Positions 1 through 9,908 of a stretch of 64,000 bases of DNA are shown piece by piece (the stretch's first letter is position 1; every line of letters starts with the position of its first letter). A program made the translations under genes and the position numbers. This stretch comes from Nosema muscidifuracis (lineage: Eukaryota > Microsporidia > Nosematidae). The stretch is from contig JAIOKI010000020.1 of assembly GCA_028335825.1 (NCBI GenBank), positions 332,052 through 396,051 on the forward strand, written 5' to 3'. The notes beneath the pieces are model-generated. The model was not told where the DNA came from. It was given only the letters and a program-made list of their open reading frames with translations, and searched no databases.

Positions 1-248
1 ATATTTATTTTAGATACTACTTTGATTTTTTTATTTTAAATATTACTTTTATATGTTTATTTTTAATACTACTTATAAATCTTTTATATATAAACATAAC
101 AATTTTAATTTAAAGATAAATCCTGTCTTAGGTCAAGAAATTATATAATCTTAACCTAGTCTTATTATAAATAAAATATCTTTAATAGAAGCTAATATTA
201 TAAATAATTTTTTTAATATCAGTTATATTTCTATGCAAATTAATTAAT

Positions 249-1586
249 TTAAATCTTCTTCCCCATTTCATAATATTTTTTACTTTTTTCATCATCACAC
301 ATTTTTCTATAATATTCCTCTAAAAATATACATATTTTTTTAACATCCTCATCTTTTTCTTTACACCCACACACATATCTCTCATAATATTCAGCACTCT
401 CACAATACATTTTCATAGTCTTATACGTTTCAGCAATATATAAATATCCCATAACATCTTTAAGTTTAATACTTCGTTTAAAACATTTTATACCTTCTTC
501 ATAGTCTCTAAGCATTACATGTACATTACCTAGACCTAACCATATAAGTGAGTCATCTTTCTTATATTCTACAGATTTCTTATAATAAAATAAAGCTGTT
601 TCGTAAACATTTAATATTTCATAAACTTTACCTAAAGAATACCATGCTCTGTAATCTTCTGTACAATATTTAATAGCATTAGTGTATGATAAGATAGATT
701 TCTTATAATCTTTCATTTCTAAATACTCATGACCAATTAAAGTATAAATTAATGAACTTGATGGATTAAGTTTTATACATAAATCATAATATTCAATAGC
801 TTTAACATGATCTTTCTTATAACTATAAGTATTAGCTATCGAGCATAATGTTTCTGACCGGTATTTATTTATTTCTAATAACTTGTACGATAAATCATAC
901 AAAAAAATATCTTTCTTTAAATACAATATATTAGAATATAAATCCATATATTCCACACTAAATATTTTCTTATTAAGTATTTTCTTAAACACTTCTTGTG
1001 ATTTATTATATTCCCTTCTAAAATATAAAACAGCACCTTCTAAATTTAAATATTCAGATTTTAATTTAAAAGATCGTTTATAGATCTGTTTTTTTACATA
1101 CAACGTCATATAAAAATAATCTGAAAGTGGACCTGATATTTCCAATACATTATCTGAAGTAGTGAGGTCAATTATAGCAAGATAAGCTTCCCAAAATAGA
1201 TCATTTAATTTAGTAACTTCATACAAAATATTAATATCTTTATTAACTAGACCTACTAAATACATTAAAAAAGGGTCCATCTCTTCTTCTTTTAAAAGGT
1301 TTATATATTCAATTTTTTGATCTTTTTTTAACATAAATAAAGAATAATTCCGCATAAATATTGTACGTTGATTACAACAAGTACAGAATATCATTTTATT
1401 AATATGAAGTTTACTAATTTCACATAATAAATGATTGTAAGATAAAGAATATTCTTTTAAGTTGATGTATGTTGTATAGAGTATGTCAGAAGGTTTGTAT
1501 ATAAGAGATGTTGAAGAAAGTTTTGTACGAATTTTTGTCAAAAAATCTATTGTCTTGTACAGACCTCTAATAAAAAAATCATCCAT
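249..1586 (-). CDS. CDC23: APC/C subunit Cdc23/Apc8 (TPR protein)
   Basis: Tetratricopeptide-repeat scaffold subunit of the anaphase-promoting complex, the nuclear ubiquitin ligase that triggers anaphase. About 445 residues. The N-terminal half is helical and poorly conserved. Tandem TPR motifs run from about residue 190 to 430, and the block beginning GHEYLEMK (about 285) followed by RAWYSLGKVYEIL is the Cdc23 signature. The reading frame extends eight codons upstream only through a non-ATG codon. I place the start at the ATG at 1586 (protein MDDFF...), which has CCC ten bases upstream. It is somewhat shorter than yeast or human Cdc23, as expected for a microsporidian. Other TPR APC/C subunits (Cdc16, Cdc27) are the alternatives, but the signature block fits Cdc23 best. 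Confidence 0.85.
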   Translation of the reverse strand: MDDFFIRGLYKTIDFLTKIRTKLSSTSLIYKPSDILYTTYINLKEYSLSYNHLLCEISKLHINKMIFCTCCNQRTIFMRNYSLFMLKKDQKIEYINLLKEEEMDPFLMYLVGLVNKDINILYEVTKLNDLFWEAYLAIIDLTTSDNVLEISGPLSDYFYMTLYVKKQIYKRSFKLKSEYLNLEGAVLYFRREYNKSQEVFKKILNKKIFSVEYMDLYSNILYLKKDIFLYDLSYKLLEINKYRSETLCSIANTYSYKKDHVKAIEYYDLCIKLNPSSSLIYTLIGHEYLEMKDYKKSILSYTNAIKYCTEDYRAWYSLGKVYEILNVYETALFYYKKSVEYKKDDSLIWLGLGNVHVMLRDYEEGIKCFKRSIKLKDVMGYLYIAETYKTMKMYCESAEYYERYVCGCKEKDEDVKKICIFLEEYYRKMCDDEKSKKYYEMGKKI

Positions 1587-1959
1587 AAAAAATATGGGCA
1601 AAAAAATCAAAAGATGTTAAGTTTATGGATTATATAAATTTCAACTATTTTATTATATAAATTATATATGATAATTATATAATGATATTTAAAATATATA
1701 AGATAATTATAAAAGATAATAATTATTTTATTAAGTAATTATAAAAGATAATAACTATTTTATTAGGTGATTATAAAATATATATAAGATAATTATATAA
1801 ATTATATAATATATAATAGATATAATGAAATATATATAAGATAAGTATATAAATCATATAATGAAATATAATAATTATATAATATATAAAAGATAATTGT
1901 AAAAATGATATGATGATAGATTTTTTTATTTACCTTTAAGAAATTATTAATAATTGAAC
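1587..1959. other. AT-rich intergenic region
   Basis: No gene seen. It consists of irregular short repeats built from phrases like AAGATAATTATAAA and TATATAAGATAA. It separates the APC8 start from the stop of the 58-codon gene on the same strand and should hold the APC8 promoter. Confidence 0.5.
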
Positions 1960-2136
1960 TTAGTCCTTAGGATATGCAGATATCCAAGCCATAGTCAAAA
2001 ATTCATCTTTTTCTAGTTCATCAAGTTGTATTTTAAGATTATTGTTAGTTTTACATACAATATTTATTTCTTTTTCCAAGTTTTCTATTATTTTGTCAAA
2101 TTCTGTGCATATTTTTTCATGTTTCTCTAAATTCAT
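1960..2136 (-). CDS. 58-residue coiled-coil protein, possibly DASH subunit Dad1
   Basis: Short complete frame, MNLEKHEKICTEF...AYPKD. The ATG is directly preceded by CCCC, the same start signal used by clear genes around it, which argues that it is real. The protein is one charged heptad-rich helix ending in a small hydrophobic patch with a single tryptophan (residue 51). By eye it lines up with the Dad1 core (an E-rich start, L-x2-L-x3-I-N spacing, then a W about 50 residues after the first conserved position), the outer-kinetochore DASH/Dam1 subunit of fungi. Such short helices are easy to over-read, so the family call is tentative. That it is a gene is much firmer. Confidence 0.6.
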   Translation of the reverse strand: MNLEKHEKICTEFDKIIENLEKEINIVCKTNNNLKIQLDELEKDEFLTMAWISAYPKD

Positions 2137-2402
2137 GGGGATGTAATTTAAACAAATAAATTAAATTGAAAGGATAACATATTATAAGATGATAATCTTT
2201 TATAAAGTATTGTAAGACAATAATAGTATACTAAGAAAATAATAATATAATCTTTTATAAAGATAATAATAATATATTAATACAATTATCTTCTATAAAG
2301 TATTGTAAGATAATAATAGTATACTAAGAAAATAATAGCATATAAAAGTATACTAATAATATAATAATATAACATATAACAATATATAAAGAAATTAATT
2401 TA

Positions 2403-4124
2403 TTATATTATCCTCTTTAAAGGAAATTTAAATATGATAGCTAAGAACATAGCAAATAAAAATACGCAAACTAACACAGGAGGTCCATAAATATCATCAT
2501 AAGGTCCAGGATCTCTTCTTCTAATCATACCTGCACGCCAAAGATATAAATATAAGGCATAGAAACTAAATACAATACTAACTATTATAAGTACAATTCC
2601 ACCAAGTAAAGATTTATCTTTATCTATTCCTAACATAGCTGTACCTATTCCACCTAAAAATATTGCAAATTGTACCCAAGATAGAAAAGTTCTTTCATTT
2701 GCAAAGAAGACTTTTGGTTCTACACGTACTGGTATAGAAATTCTTTTATTTTGTATATCAACAGGACTTAATTTCTCTGAATCAATTTCTTCTTCTGGTA
2801 ATATATCTATAAGTACTTGATTATTGAATTCTTTATATTCTGTTTCATTCTCATAAGGATCTTTTAATATTTTTGTAGTCATCTGTGGTAACCAATAAGG
2901 AATATCTTTAATATCAGGGTAAAGTACAGACATTCCATGTAAATATTTACTAAATTTATGTACATGTTCTACTAATGTACCTTTTATTAATTCTAATATC
3001 CAATCAGGTTTATCTTCTTCTAAGCATTGTGTCTTAACTTCTAATATAGCATATGGAAATTTAACTATTTCATCAATATTTGTATCAAGTCTTCTCCAAT
3101 AATCTGTATTTTCTTTTATCATACATAAATCTGTATCTAAACTTATTCTTACTGATGAATCATTTGGTAATTGAAATGCTACTCTTTTATAACATGTTCT
3201 TACCATTGGTCTTAATTTTTTTAATACAATAGTAGTTTGTATTTCATCATATAATAATTTAAGATCATCAGATTCTTCATTTAATTTAATAACGTCATTC
3301 CATACATCTTTACCAGAACAAAAATCCATAACTTTATTTTCATATAATTTAAATCTTAATTTTTTAGAACATTCTCCTGTCCAACCATCTTCATGTCTTT
3401 TTCTTTCTATAAATACTATATCAGATATTTCTTTACCATACCATCTTATTCTTATAGCTTCAGAATGTTGTAATTTTTTAAGTCTATCATTATATAAACA
3501 ATAATCTATACTATCAAAATATACACTACTTATATTAGTATCATGAGTATTATAATCCCATTCTTCTATATCTTTATTAAATACATAAATAGGAAGATGT
3601 TGTAATACAAAGAATTTAAGAGTATTAACATTATTTTTATGTACCCAATATTTATCAGTTTTCCTTATAAAACAATTATTAGATTCTTTAGATTTCTTCT
3701 TATTTTTATTAGATAACATAATTTGACTAGATTTATAAATAAGATCATTCAATTTTTCAATTTCCTCTTCTTTTTCTCTAATAATTTTTCTATATTCTTT
3801 ATAAAGATTTTCATTATTTTTTCTATCCCTTCTTTTAATAACTCTTCTAAATCCAGCTATATTAATTCTAATAAATTCTGTAAATATTCTTAATTCCTTA
3901 TTAATTTCATTAAGTTTCTTTACTGATATTTTTTTATCAAGACGTCTGCTTAATTCTTCACTCTTAATATTAACAAATTCAAATACTTTATTAAAATTAT
4001 TATTAATAAGTATTTTATAAGACTGTATATCCATATCCAAACTTTTTCTTAATAAAGAGTAATCCAAGTAATAATGTTTATAAGGTATATGCATATTCCT
4101 TTTTAAATATTTTTGGTATTTCAT
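2403..4124 (-). CDS. VTC4: Vacuolar transporter chaperone Vtc4, polyphosphate polymerase
   Basis: Catalytic subunit of the VTC complex, which makes inorganic polyphosphate from ATP at the vacuole or another acidic organelle membrane and translocates it into the lumen. 573 residues in three parts. An SPX domain (about 1-150; phosphate or inositol-pyrophosphate sensor) starts with a typical amphipathic helix. A triphosphate-tunnel polymerase core (about 160-410) has the pair R225/R227 in IRIRW, E240-x-K242 in IERKRHEDGW, a second arginine cluster near 309-314, E362-x-K364 in LEVK, and K390/K393 near FSKYLHG. A VTC1-like tail has three membrane segments (about 483-499, 505-527, 549-565). The active-site set looks complete, so this is Vtc4 rather than an inactive Vtc2/3. 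No C-run precedes the start; AAATTT lies about ten bases upstream. Confidence 0.93.
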   Translation of the reverse strand: MKYQKYLKRNMHIPYKHYYLDYSLLRKSLDMDIQSYKILINNNFNKVFEFVNIKSEELSRRLDKKISVKKLNEINKELRIFTEFIRINIAGFRRVIKRRDRKNNENLYKEYRKIIREKEEEIEKLNDLIYKSSQIMLSNKNKKKSKESNNCFIRKTDKYWVHKNNVNTLKFFVLQHLPIYVFNKDIEEWDYNTHDTNISSVYFDSIDYCLYNDRLKKLQHSEAIRIRWYGKEISDIVFIERKRHEDGWTGECSKKLRFKLYENKVMDFCSGKDVWNDVIKLNEESDDLKLLYDEIQTTIVLKKLRPMVRTCYKRVAFQLPNDSSVRISLDTDLCMIKENTDYWRRLDTNIDEIVKFPYAILEVKTQCLEEDKPDWILELIKGTLVEHVHKFSKYLHGMSVLYPDIKDIPYWLPQMTTKILKDPYENETEYKEFNNQVLIDILPEEEIDSEKLSPVDIQNKRISIPVRVEPKVFFANERTFLSWVQFAIFLGGIGTAMLGIDKDKSLLGGIVLIIVSIVFSFYALYLYLWRAGMIRRRDPGPYDDIYGPPVLVCVFLFAMFLAIIFKFPLKRII

Positions 4125-4717
4125 GTTTTAATTAAATTTTTAGTTATTTATAATTCATGCTGATACTTTGTTTTATAAAAAATGATTTTAATAAAAAAAT
4201 AATATTTTAATAAAAAATATTAATTTTTTTTAATTTATACATTTTATGTATAAATTAATTAATGTATGAAACTTTAAAATAATTGATTTAATTTAATCTT
4301 GTAATATAATGGATTGATTTAATCTTGTAATATAATGGATTGATTTAATACGACCTTGATAGAATGTTTTAGATGTTAATTTTGAGAGTTAAGGTTTAAG
4401 TAAAGTATATTTTATGTATTAAATTACTAAAATTATGACGTATAGTATTTTTATAATAGAATTTTCTTATATTTATATTTTTATAATAAGATTTTTATAA
4501 TAATATTTTTAATTTATGTATAGAAAATATGATATTTTTATTTATGTATATGAAATATGATATTTTTATTTATGTATATAAAATATTACATTATAATTTA
4601 TGTATATAAAATATCACACTATATTTTCTTATATTTATGTATATAAAATATAATATCTTTAAAATATGATATTTTTAATTATATAATATCTTTAAATAAG
4701 ATTTTTTTTATCCCTTT
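4125..4717. repeat. AT-rich intergenic DNA with short repeats
   Basis: Divergent region between VTC4 and PSF2, so it carries both promoters. A unit of about 27 bases containing TTGTAATATAATGGATTG is repeated near 4296-4350. Around 4500-4660, phrases like TTTATGTATATAAAATAT recur five or six times. No gene seen. Confidence 0.6.
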
Positions 4718-5233
4718 ATGCTAACCCCTCAAGAATTAAAATTTATTTCATACGAAGAACTTATAGAAGTAGAACCATCTACTACCATAAATTCTCTATC
4801 TTTTATTCATAAACATTACCAAGACATAACTCCACTCTCAATATGTAAACTTCCTCTTTATATAGCATTAGAACTTAAGAAATCTAATCTTGTACAAATT
4901 CGTCTTCCTCAATGTTATACACTTTCTGTCCTTAGTAAGATACATGAAAATGAGATAAATAATGAGAAAGAATATTTAGAAATTAATCCTAATATGTTTA
5001 GTACAGGTAAAATTATAATTAATAATTCTTATAATACTGATAAGAAAGAAGAACTTATTGGGTTAATAGATAAAATTAAAGAAGTACGTAATAAGAAATC
5101 TTTAGTTGGATTAAGTAAGATGGAAGGAAGAGCTCTTAATTTAAATAATTTGACTATGAGTGAATGGTATGAAATTAAAGAAATATTAATAAGACCTATG
5201 GAAGAGAGAAGGAAGATTTTTAAGAGTCAGTAA
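4718..5233 (+). CDS. PSF2: GINS complex subunit Psf2
   Basis: Subunit of the GINS tetramer, which joins Mcm2-7 and Cdc45 to form the replicative helicase in the nucleus. 171 residues, close to the usual length for the family. The N-terminus LTPQELKFISYEELIEVEP matches the Psf2 pattern (P-x-E-L-x-F-x-A-E, then I-x-I-x-P). The LPLYIALELKKSNLVQIRLP stretch corresponds to the conserved PLWLA-x2-LKK-x4-I-x2-P block. The start is preceded by TCCC five bases upstream. The next gene, on the same strand, is the licensing factor Cdt1, so two helicase-loading or activation genes are adjacent. Confidence 0.88.
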   Translation: MLTPQELKFISYEELIEVEPSTTINSLSFIHKHYQDITPLSICKLPLYIALELKKSNLVQIRLPQCYTLSVLSKIHENEINNEKEYLEINPNMFSTGKIIINNSYNTDKKEELIGLIDKIKEVRNKKSLVGLSKMEGRALNLNNLTMSEWYEIKEILIRPMEERRKIFKSQ

Positions 5234-5670
5234 ATATTTTGATGGTGATTTTAATATGTTTATTTTTTGATGAAGTTTTGATATGTTTCTATTGTTATTA
5301 ATTTATATTTTGATGGGGTTTATTTTTTGATGGGTTTCTATTGTTATTAATTTTTATTAATATGTTTATTTTTTGATGGGCTTATATCAATATTAATATT
5401 TTTTTTAATTTATAAGATCATAGACTTATATTAATACATTGAATATTTATAAGACTATCTCCTTTTATAATAATTAAAGAATTTACTTCTAATAAATATT
5501 AAGTCTCAAACTTATTATAAATCTTTTAAATATATTTTATATTATAATAAAATCTACCATCTATTTTTCTAAAATCTTTTAATCATTACTGGTCTACCAG
5601 TAGTAAACAAATATTTTAACAGACTTTTATGCTTAAATAAATATTTTTTATATTTTATGTATCCATAAAT
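5234..5670. repeat. Intergenic minisatellite-like DNA
   Basis: From about 5250 to 5400 the T-rich phrase TATTTTTTGATGGG followed by TTTCTATTGTTATTAATTT recurs in degenerate copies of about 50 bases. The remainder is plain AT-rich DNA leading to the CDT1 start. No gene seen. Confidence 0.6.
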
Positions 5671-7035
5671 ATGAATGAGAATATTTATAAATTTATTAAG
5701 AAAAAGAAAATTAAGAAGAGTATTGATAAATGTGATATGAGTACAGAAATTATAGTTAAGGAGATTGATGTTAAGAAATTTAAAATAGATTTTATTAATA
5801 TGATTAAGGAGGAGGATGTCATTAAGGAGAAAGATATTGTCAGGGAGGATGTCATTAAGGAAGATATTGTTAAGGAGGATATTATTAAGGAGGATATTAT
5901 TAAGGAGGATATTATTAAGGAGGATATTAAGAAGGATATAATCAATAATATTGTTAAAAAAGATATTGTTAAGGAGAAAGATATTATTAAGGATATTAAG
6001 GAGGATATGGTCAATAATATTATTAAGGAAGATATTGTTAAGAAGGATATGATTAATAATAAAATTGATAATATTGTTAATAATAATATTGATAATATGA
6101 TTAATAATAATATTGATAATATTGTTAATAATAAAATAAATAAAATTGATAATATTAATAAAATTGATGATATTGCTAATGAAAATTCTTTAAGTCTTCG
6201 TGATAGAGTTCTTAACTTTAAGAATATTAATAAATCAGAAATAAGATTTACTTCACTAGATAAACATCTTAACCTCCCTAAAAAATATTTAAATCTAACT
6301 AGAATATTTAGAGTAATTCTTACCATACAAAAATATAATATTAATAGAGGATTATCAAATATATTTAGTAAATGTAAGAAATGTATAGAAGATGTATTAA
6401 AATTTAGAGTTAGTGTAGATGATATAGAAAAGATAAGGAATATAATTAAAGAAGATATTATTATTAAAGAAGTTGAAGTAGATGATATAAAAACATTTAC
6501 TTATCTATTGAATTGTACAGTAGAAGATTTTGATAAGAAAGTATGGGAATATTATCAGAATAATAAAGAAAATAATATAAAAGAAGGATCTATTAAAGAA
6601 AATATAATTGAAGAAAATAATATTAAAGAAGAATCTATTAAAGAAAATTCAATCAAAGAAGGATCTATTATAGAAAATATAATTGAAGAAAATAATATTA
6701 AAGAAGACTCAATTAAAGAAAATATAAAAAAATCATGTACAGTTAAAGAAAATATAAAAAAATATTCAAATATCCTTGACAGAATAAAAGAAAAAGAGAG
6801 ATTAAGAAAAGAAGAATTTATTAAGAAATCTAAAGAAGAAGATAATTCAATCTTTCTTAAGAAAATTGATATGTATTTTAAAAAAGAAAATAAGACTTGT
6901 ATAAAAATAAATGAGATTATAAAAGTTTTTAATCTTTATGATGGAGAGAGATATTTAAGAAAATTATCAGTTAAGGAGAAATTATTTGATATAATAGAAA
7001 TATCAGGGGAAGAATATTTAATAATTAAGAAATGA
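5671..7035 (+). CDS. CDT1: DNA replication licensing factor Cdt1 (low-complexity-expanded)
   Basis: Cdt1 brings Mcm2-7 to origins in G1. 454 residues. Residues about 45-165 are low complexity: repeats of IIKED coded by a 15-base unit (about 5866-5935), then NIVNN/NID repeats. Residues about 195-295 match the Cdt1 middle winged-helix domain (LPKKYLNLTRIFRVILTIQ... and the FSKCKKCIEDVLKFRVSVDDIEKIRNII segment). A second low-complexity block, IKE(G/E/D)SIKEN, covers about 300-365. The C-terminal 90 residues (FLKKIDMYFKKENK...YLIIKK) fit the C-terminal winged helix that contacts Mcm6. The N-terminus NENIYKFIKKKK resembles a PIP-box/degron (N2, I5, F8, then a lysine run), as animal Cdt1 proteins have. 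The family call rests on pattern matching of both winged helices. Confidence 0.75.
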   Translation: MNENIYKFIKKKKIKKSIDKCDMSTEIIVKEIDVKKFKIDFINMIKEEDVIKEKDIVREDVIKEDIVKEDIIKEDIIKEDIIKEDIKKDIINNIVKKDIVKEKDIIKDIKEDMVNNIIKEDIVKKDMINNKIDNIVNNNIDNMINNNIDNIVNNKINKIDNINKIDDIANENSLSLRDRVLNFKNINKSEIRFTSLDKHLNLPKKYLNLTRIFRVILTIQKYNINRGLSNIFSKCKKCIEDVLKFRVSVDDIEKIRNIIKEDIIIKEVEVDDIKTFTYLLNCTVEDFDKKVWEYYQNNKENNIKEGSIKENIIEENNIKEESIKENSIKEGSIIENIIEENNIKEDSIKENIKKSCTVKENIKKYSNILDRIKEKERLRKEEFIKKSKEEDNSIFLKKIDMYFKKENKTCIKINEIIKVFNLYDGERYLRKLSVKEKLFDIIEISGEEYLIIKK

Positions 7036-7171
7036 ATTATGTAGAGTAGATAATTTAATGTAAAATTAATAAAAATAATTTAATATAATAAAGTATAAAA
7101 TAACTTAATAAATTTAATATAAATCTAATATAAAATAATAATAATAACAAAGTATAAATCCAATTTAAAAT

Positions 7172-8221
7172 TTAATTAAATGTGTTATTGTAATTTTTGT
7201 ATGGTGCATTCCCTTCTTTACTATAATAATCTAATTTGTATGCATCTCCTAATTCATAAAAAACTTCATAAGCTGATAAAAGAGGTTTATTAAATGAATC
7301 TCCCCAATCAGTACTTAATCTAGGACAAGATATTTGTACAAATGAATCTATAAAATTATATCTATCAAGAATATTAGGAGTAATTTCTTCCATCATAAAT
7401 ATATATAATTTATATCCTTTAAGTTTATTCTTAACATTCTCTAATATATTTTTATTACCTTGTTTACCTAATGTACCTAATATAATACCAAAAGATTTAC
7501 CTTCTCTTGCTTTCTTAATATTTAAAGTTCTACTGTCCACCATCTTATGATAATTATAATATTCTTTGGTAAGTTTTCTACTAAAAGGACAGTATTGATA
7601 AAATTCAAGTTTAGGATTATTAATCATAACACTTTCTAAATGAAATCTACCATCTCCTATACTAATAACTACTTTATTCTTAATTATGGGTGAAGTACAT
7701 CCTAATACTTCTCCTCTACTTAATGGTTTAATCTGTGGAGTGTTTATTTTATTATTTTTTCTTAATTTACTTATACTACTATTAAACTGTATAGTACCTA
7801 CTACAGAAATTTCATCTTCATTTTTAAATTCTTTCTCGATAATCTTTTGAAGATGTGTTATGTCAATCTTTATATCTACAAATACGTATAAAACACGTGT
7901 ACACATATCAGTAACAGGAACTAAGCAAGAATGTCCATAATGAATAAGTAAATCACTTTTTATACTAGAATCGTCTACACAACAAGCCCCGTATACCACA
8001 TCATTAAGAACTATCGAATGAGCACCAGTGTACTGGTAAATTAAATCTATAATAGGAATTGAGTATCTAAGAAGACCATCTGGAAATTGAAGAGTGACAG
8101 TCTTACATTTGTATTTTAAAATTGTACGGAGTGTTTTATTTATTTCAAAGTTGTAATTTTTAGGGAGGTATGGACTATCATTAGGAAGATTTGTGTCTAG
8201 AGGTGGGTGTAGAAGAACCAT
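7172..8221 (-). CDS. DPH1: Diphthamide synthesis radical-SAM-like enzyme Dph1
   Basis: With Dph2 it transfers the 3-amino-3-carboxypropyl group of S-adenosylmethionine to the conserved histidine of eEF2, the first step of diphthamide formation (cytosol). 349 residues, shorter than yeast Dph1 but with the core intact. LPKNYNFEINKT opens the domain. All three cluster-binding cysteine sites are visible: C80/C81 in YGACCVDD, C175 in GEVLGCTSP and C299 in SCPRLSTDWG. GHSCL (96-100) is also conserved. The start ATG has CCCC just upstream. A full cysteine set argues for Dph1 rather than Dph2. It is divergently transcribed from the hypusine enzyme gene. Confidence 0.95.
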   Translation of the reverse strand: MVLLHPPLDTNLPNDSPYLPKNYNFEINKTLRTILKYKCKTVTLQFPDGLLRYSIPIIDLIYQYTGAHSIVLNDVVYGACCVDDSSIKSDLLIHYGHSCLVPVTDMCTRVLYVFVDIKIDITHLQKIIEKEFKNEDEISVVGTIQFNSSISKLRKNNKINTPQIKPLSRGEVLGCTSPIIKNKVVISIGDGRFHLESVMINNPKLEFYQYCPFSRKLTKEYYNYHKMVDSRTLNIKKAREGKSFGIILGTLGKQGNKNILENVKNKLKGYKLYIFMMEEITPNILDRYNFIDSFVQISCPRLSTDWGDSFNKPLLSAYEVFYELGDAYKLDYYSKEGNAPYKNYNNTFN

Positions 8222-8675
8222 GGGGTTTAAAAAAAGGATTTTAAAAATTAGAGATGAATCAAGAAAGTTGAATTTTTTTAAAGAATCAATAAAAACTTAT
8301 TTTAAGTAAGTATTACATATATAGATTTTTAAGTAACGAGTTTTAATAAAACTTATTTTAAGTAGTATTACATATATAGATTTTTAAGTAACAAATCTTA
8401 TAAAAAAATATTAATTAACAAAATTTACATATATAGATTTTTAAATAACGAATATTATAAAAAATATTAATTAACAAAATTTACATGTGACTTTTTTAAA
8501 TAACGATTTTTAATAAAACTTATTTTAAAGAATCAATAAAAACTTGTTTTAAGTAAGTATTACATATATAGATTTTTAAATAATAAATCTTATAAAATAA
8601 ATATATATAAGATTATATTGAAAATATTTCAATTAACAGTAAATAAAAATATATCGAATATTTTTTTATCCCCTT
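8222..8675. repeat. Divergent promoter region with ~50-base repeats
   Basis: Between the starts of DPH1 and the DOHH gene. About five degenerate copies of a roughly 50-base unit, recognisable by TTACATATATAGATTTTTAA followed by TAACGA or TAACAA and preceded by AAAACTTATTTTAAGTA or ATTAATTAACAAAA. Both promoters must lie in or beside the repeats. Confidence 0.7.
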
Positions 8676-9578
8676 ATGGATATTCATAAAGCAGAATCAA
8701 TTATAATAGATGAATCACAACATATAGCCAAAAAGATGAGATCATTATTCTATCTCCGTAATATATTAACAGATGAATCAGCTAGTATCCTCTGTAAAGC
8801 TTTTAAATCAAAATCAGTATTATTAAAACATGAAGTAGCTTATGTATTAGGTCAGATGAGACTAGATATATCAATAGATACACTTATACAAGTACTTGAT
8901 GATAATACTGAAGATGAAATAGTACGACATGAAGCTGGTGAAGCACTTGGTAATTTTGAATTTAGTGATCGTATATACAAAGCACTTGTACGTAACATGA
9001 AATGTGGAGTGAACCCTGTAGAAGAAACTTGTTACTTAGCATGTGAAAAGATAAACAAGAATAGAGATTATGTATCAAAATATGGATCAAGAGATCCAGC
9101 TCTTCCTTTTGAAGATACTGATATGCATAGATATGAAACGAATTCTAATAGGTTAGGTCCAACATTTGATAATGTTAGTAAGATCTTCTTAGATACATCA
9201 GAATGTCTTTACAAAAGATATCAAGCAATGTTTTGGTTAAGAGATTTGGGTACTGATGATGCCATACATGTTCTCGGTAAGGGTTTAGAAGATCCTTCAG
9301 CACTTTTCAAACACGAAGTTTCATTCGTATTTGGACAGATCAGATCTAAAAAGTCAGTTGGATATCTTGTAGAATGTATGAAGAAAGAATATGAACATGG
9401 AATGGTAAGACATGAATGTGCTGAAGCTCTTGGGATTATTGGAACAGAAGAATGTTTACGAGAACTTGTTAAGTATCAATATAGTAAATGTGATATATTA
9501 AGGGAGAGTGTTGAAGTTGCTATAGATTTGCATGGATATATTAATTCTAACCAAGAAGATTATTGTGAAGTTTATTAA
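8676..9578 (+). CDS. LIA1: Deoxyhypusine hydroxylase (HEAT-repeat di-iron enzyme)
   Basis: Hydroxylates deoxyhypusine on eIF5A to complete hypusine. 300 residues, the normal family length. It is an all-helical HEAT-like protein in two symmetric halves, each with two His-Glu metal motifs: H52-E53 ([13 protein letters not shown]), H85-E86 ([10 protein letters not shown]), H213-E214 ([13 protein letters not shown]) and H246-E247 ([10 protein letters not shown]). All four are present, so the di-iron site is intact. The linker between halves (about 130-165) is conserved in type. The start has CCCC four bases upstream. Its divergent neighbour DPH1 modifies the other elongation factor, eEF2. Confidence 0.97.
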   Translation: MDIHKAESIIIDESQHIAKKMRSLFYLRNILTDESASILCKAFKSKSVLLKHEVAYVLGQMRLDISIDTLIQVLDDNTEDEIVRHEAGEALGNFEFSDRIYKALVRNMKCGVNPVEETCYLACEKINKNRDYVSKYGSRDPALPFEDTDMHRYETNSNRLGPTFDNVSKIFLDTSECLYKRYQAMFWLRDLGTDDAIHVLGKGLEDPSALFKHEVSFVFGQIRSKKSVGYLVECMKKEYEHGMVRHECAEALGIIGTEECLRELVKYQYSKCDILRESVEVAIDLHGYINSNQEDYCEVY

Positions 9579-9908
9579 ACTTTTATTAAATTAATTATTT
9601 TTATTTGATTAATTATTTTTTATTAGATTGTTTTGAATCTTATATAGTTAAATGAAGTTTATTGACCTTATATTAAATTAAATCAATTCTTTTTTATTAG
9701 ATTGTTTTAAATCTTATTATTGAATGGAGTACACTTATTTAAAATATTAAATTGAGACTTAAATCAATTCTTTATTATTTAATGAAATACACTTATCTAA
9801 AATATTAAATTGAGTCTTAAATTAATTCTTTATTATTGAATGAATTACAATAATAAGTTAAAATAAACTTATCTGTTAAATAAATTAAAACAATTATTTT
9901 TAATTAAA
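9579..9908. repeat. Convergent intergenic repeat
   Basis: Three to four degenerate copies of a unit of roughly 55-60 bases containing TTAAATCAATTCTTTATTA and AAATACACTTATCTAAAATATT. It lies between two convergent genes, so terminator signals for both are expected here. No gene seen. Confidence 0.6.

Noticed and set aside
1587-1610. Upstream extension of the APC8 frame by eight codons
   Set aside because: It would need a TTG start; the ATG at 1586 has the C-run signal and no extra conserved residues are gained.
5685-6326. 213-codon minus-strand frame inside CDT1
   Set aside because: Mirror of the repetitive CDT1 coding sequence; Leu/Ile/Ser filler.
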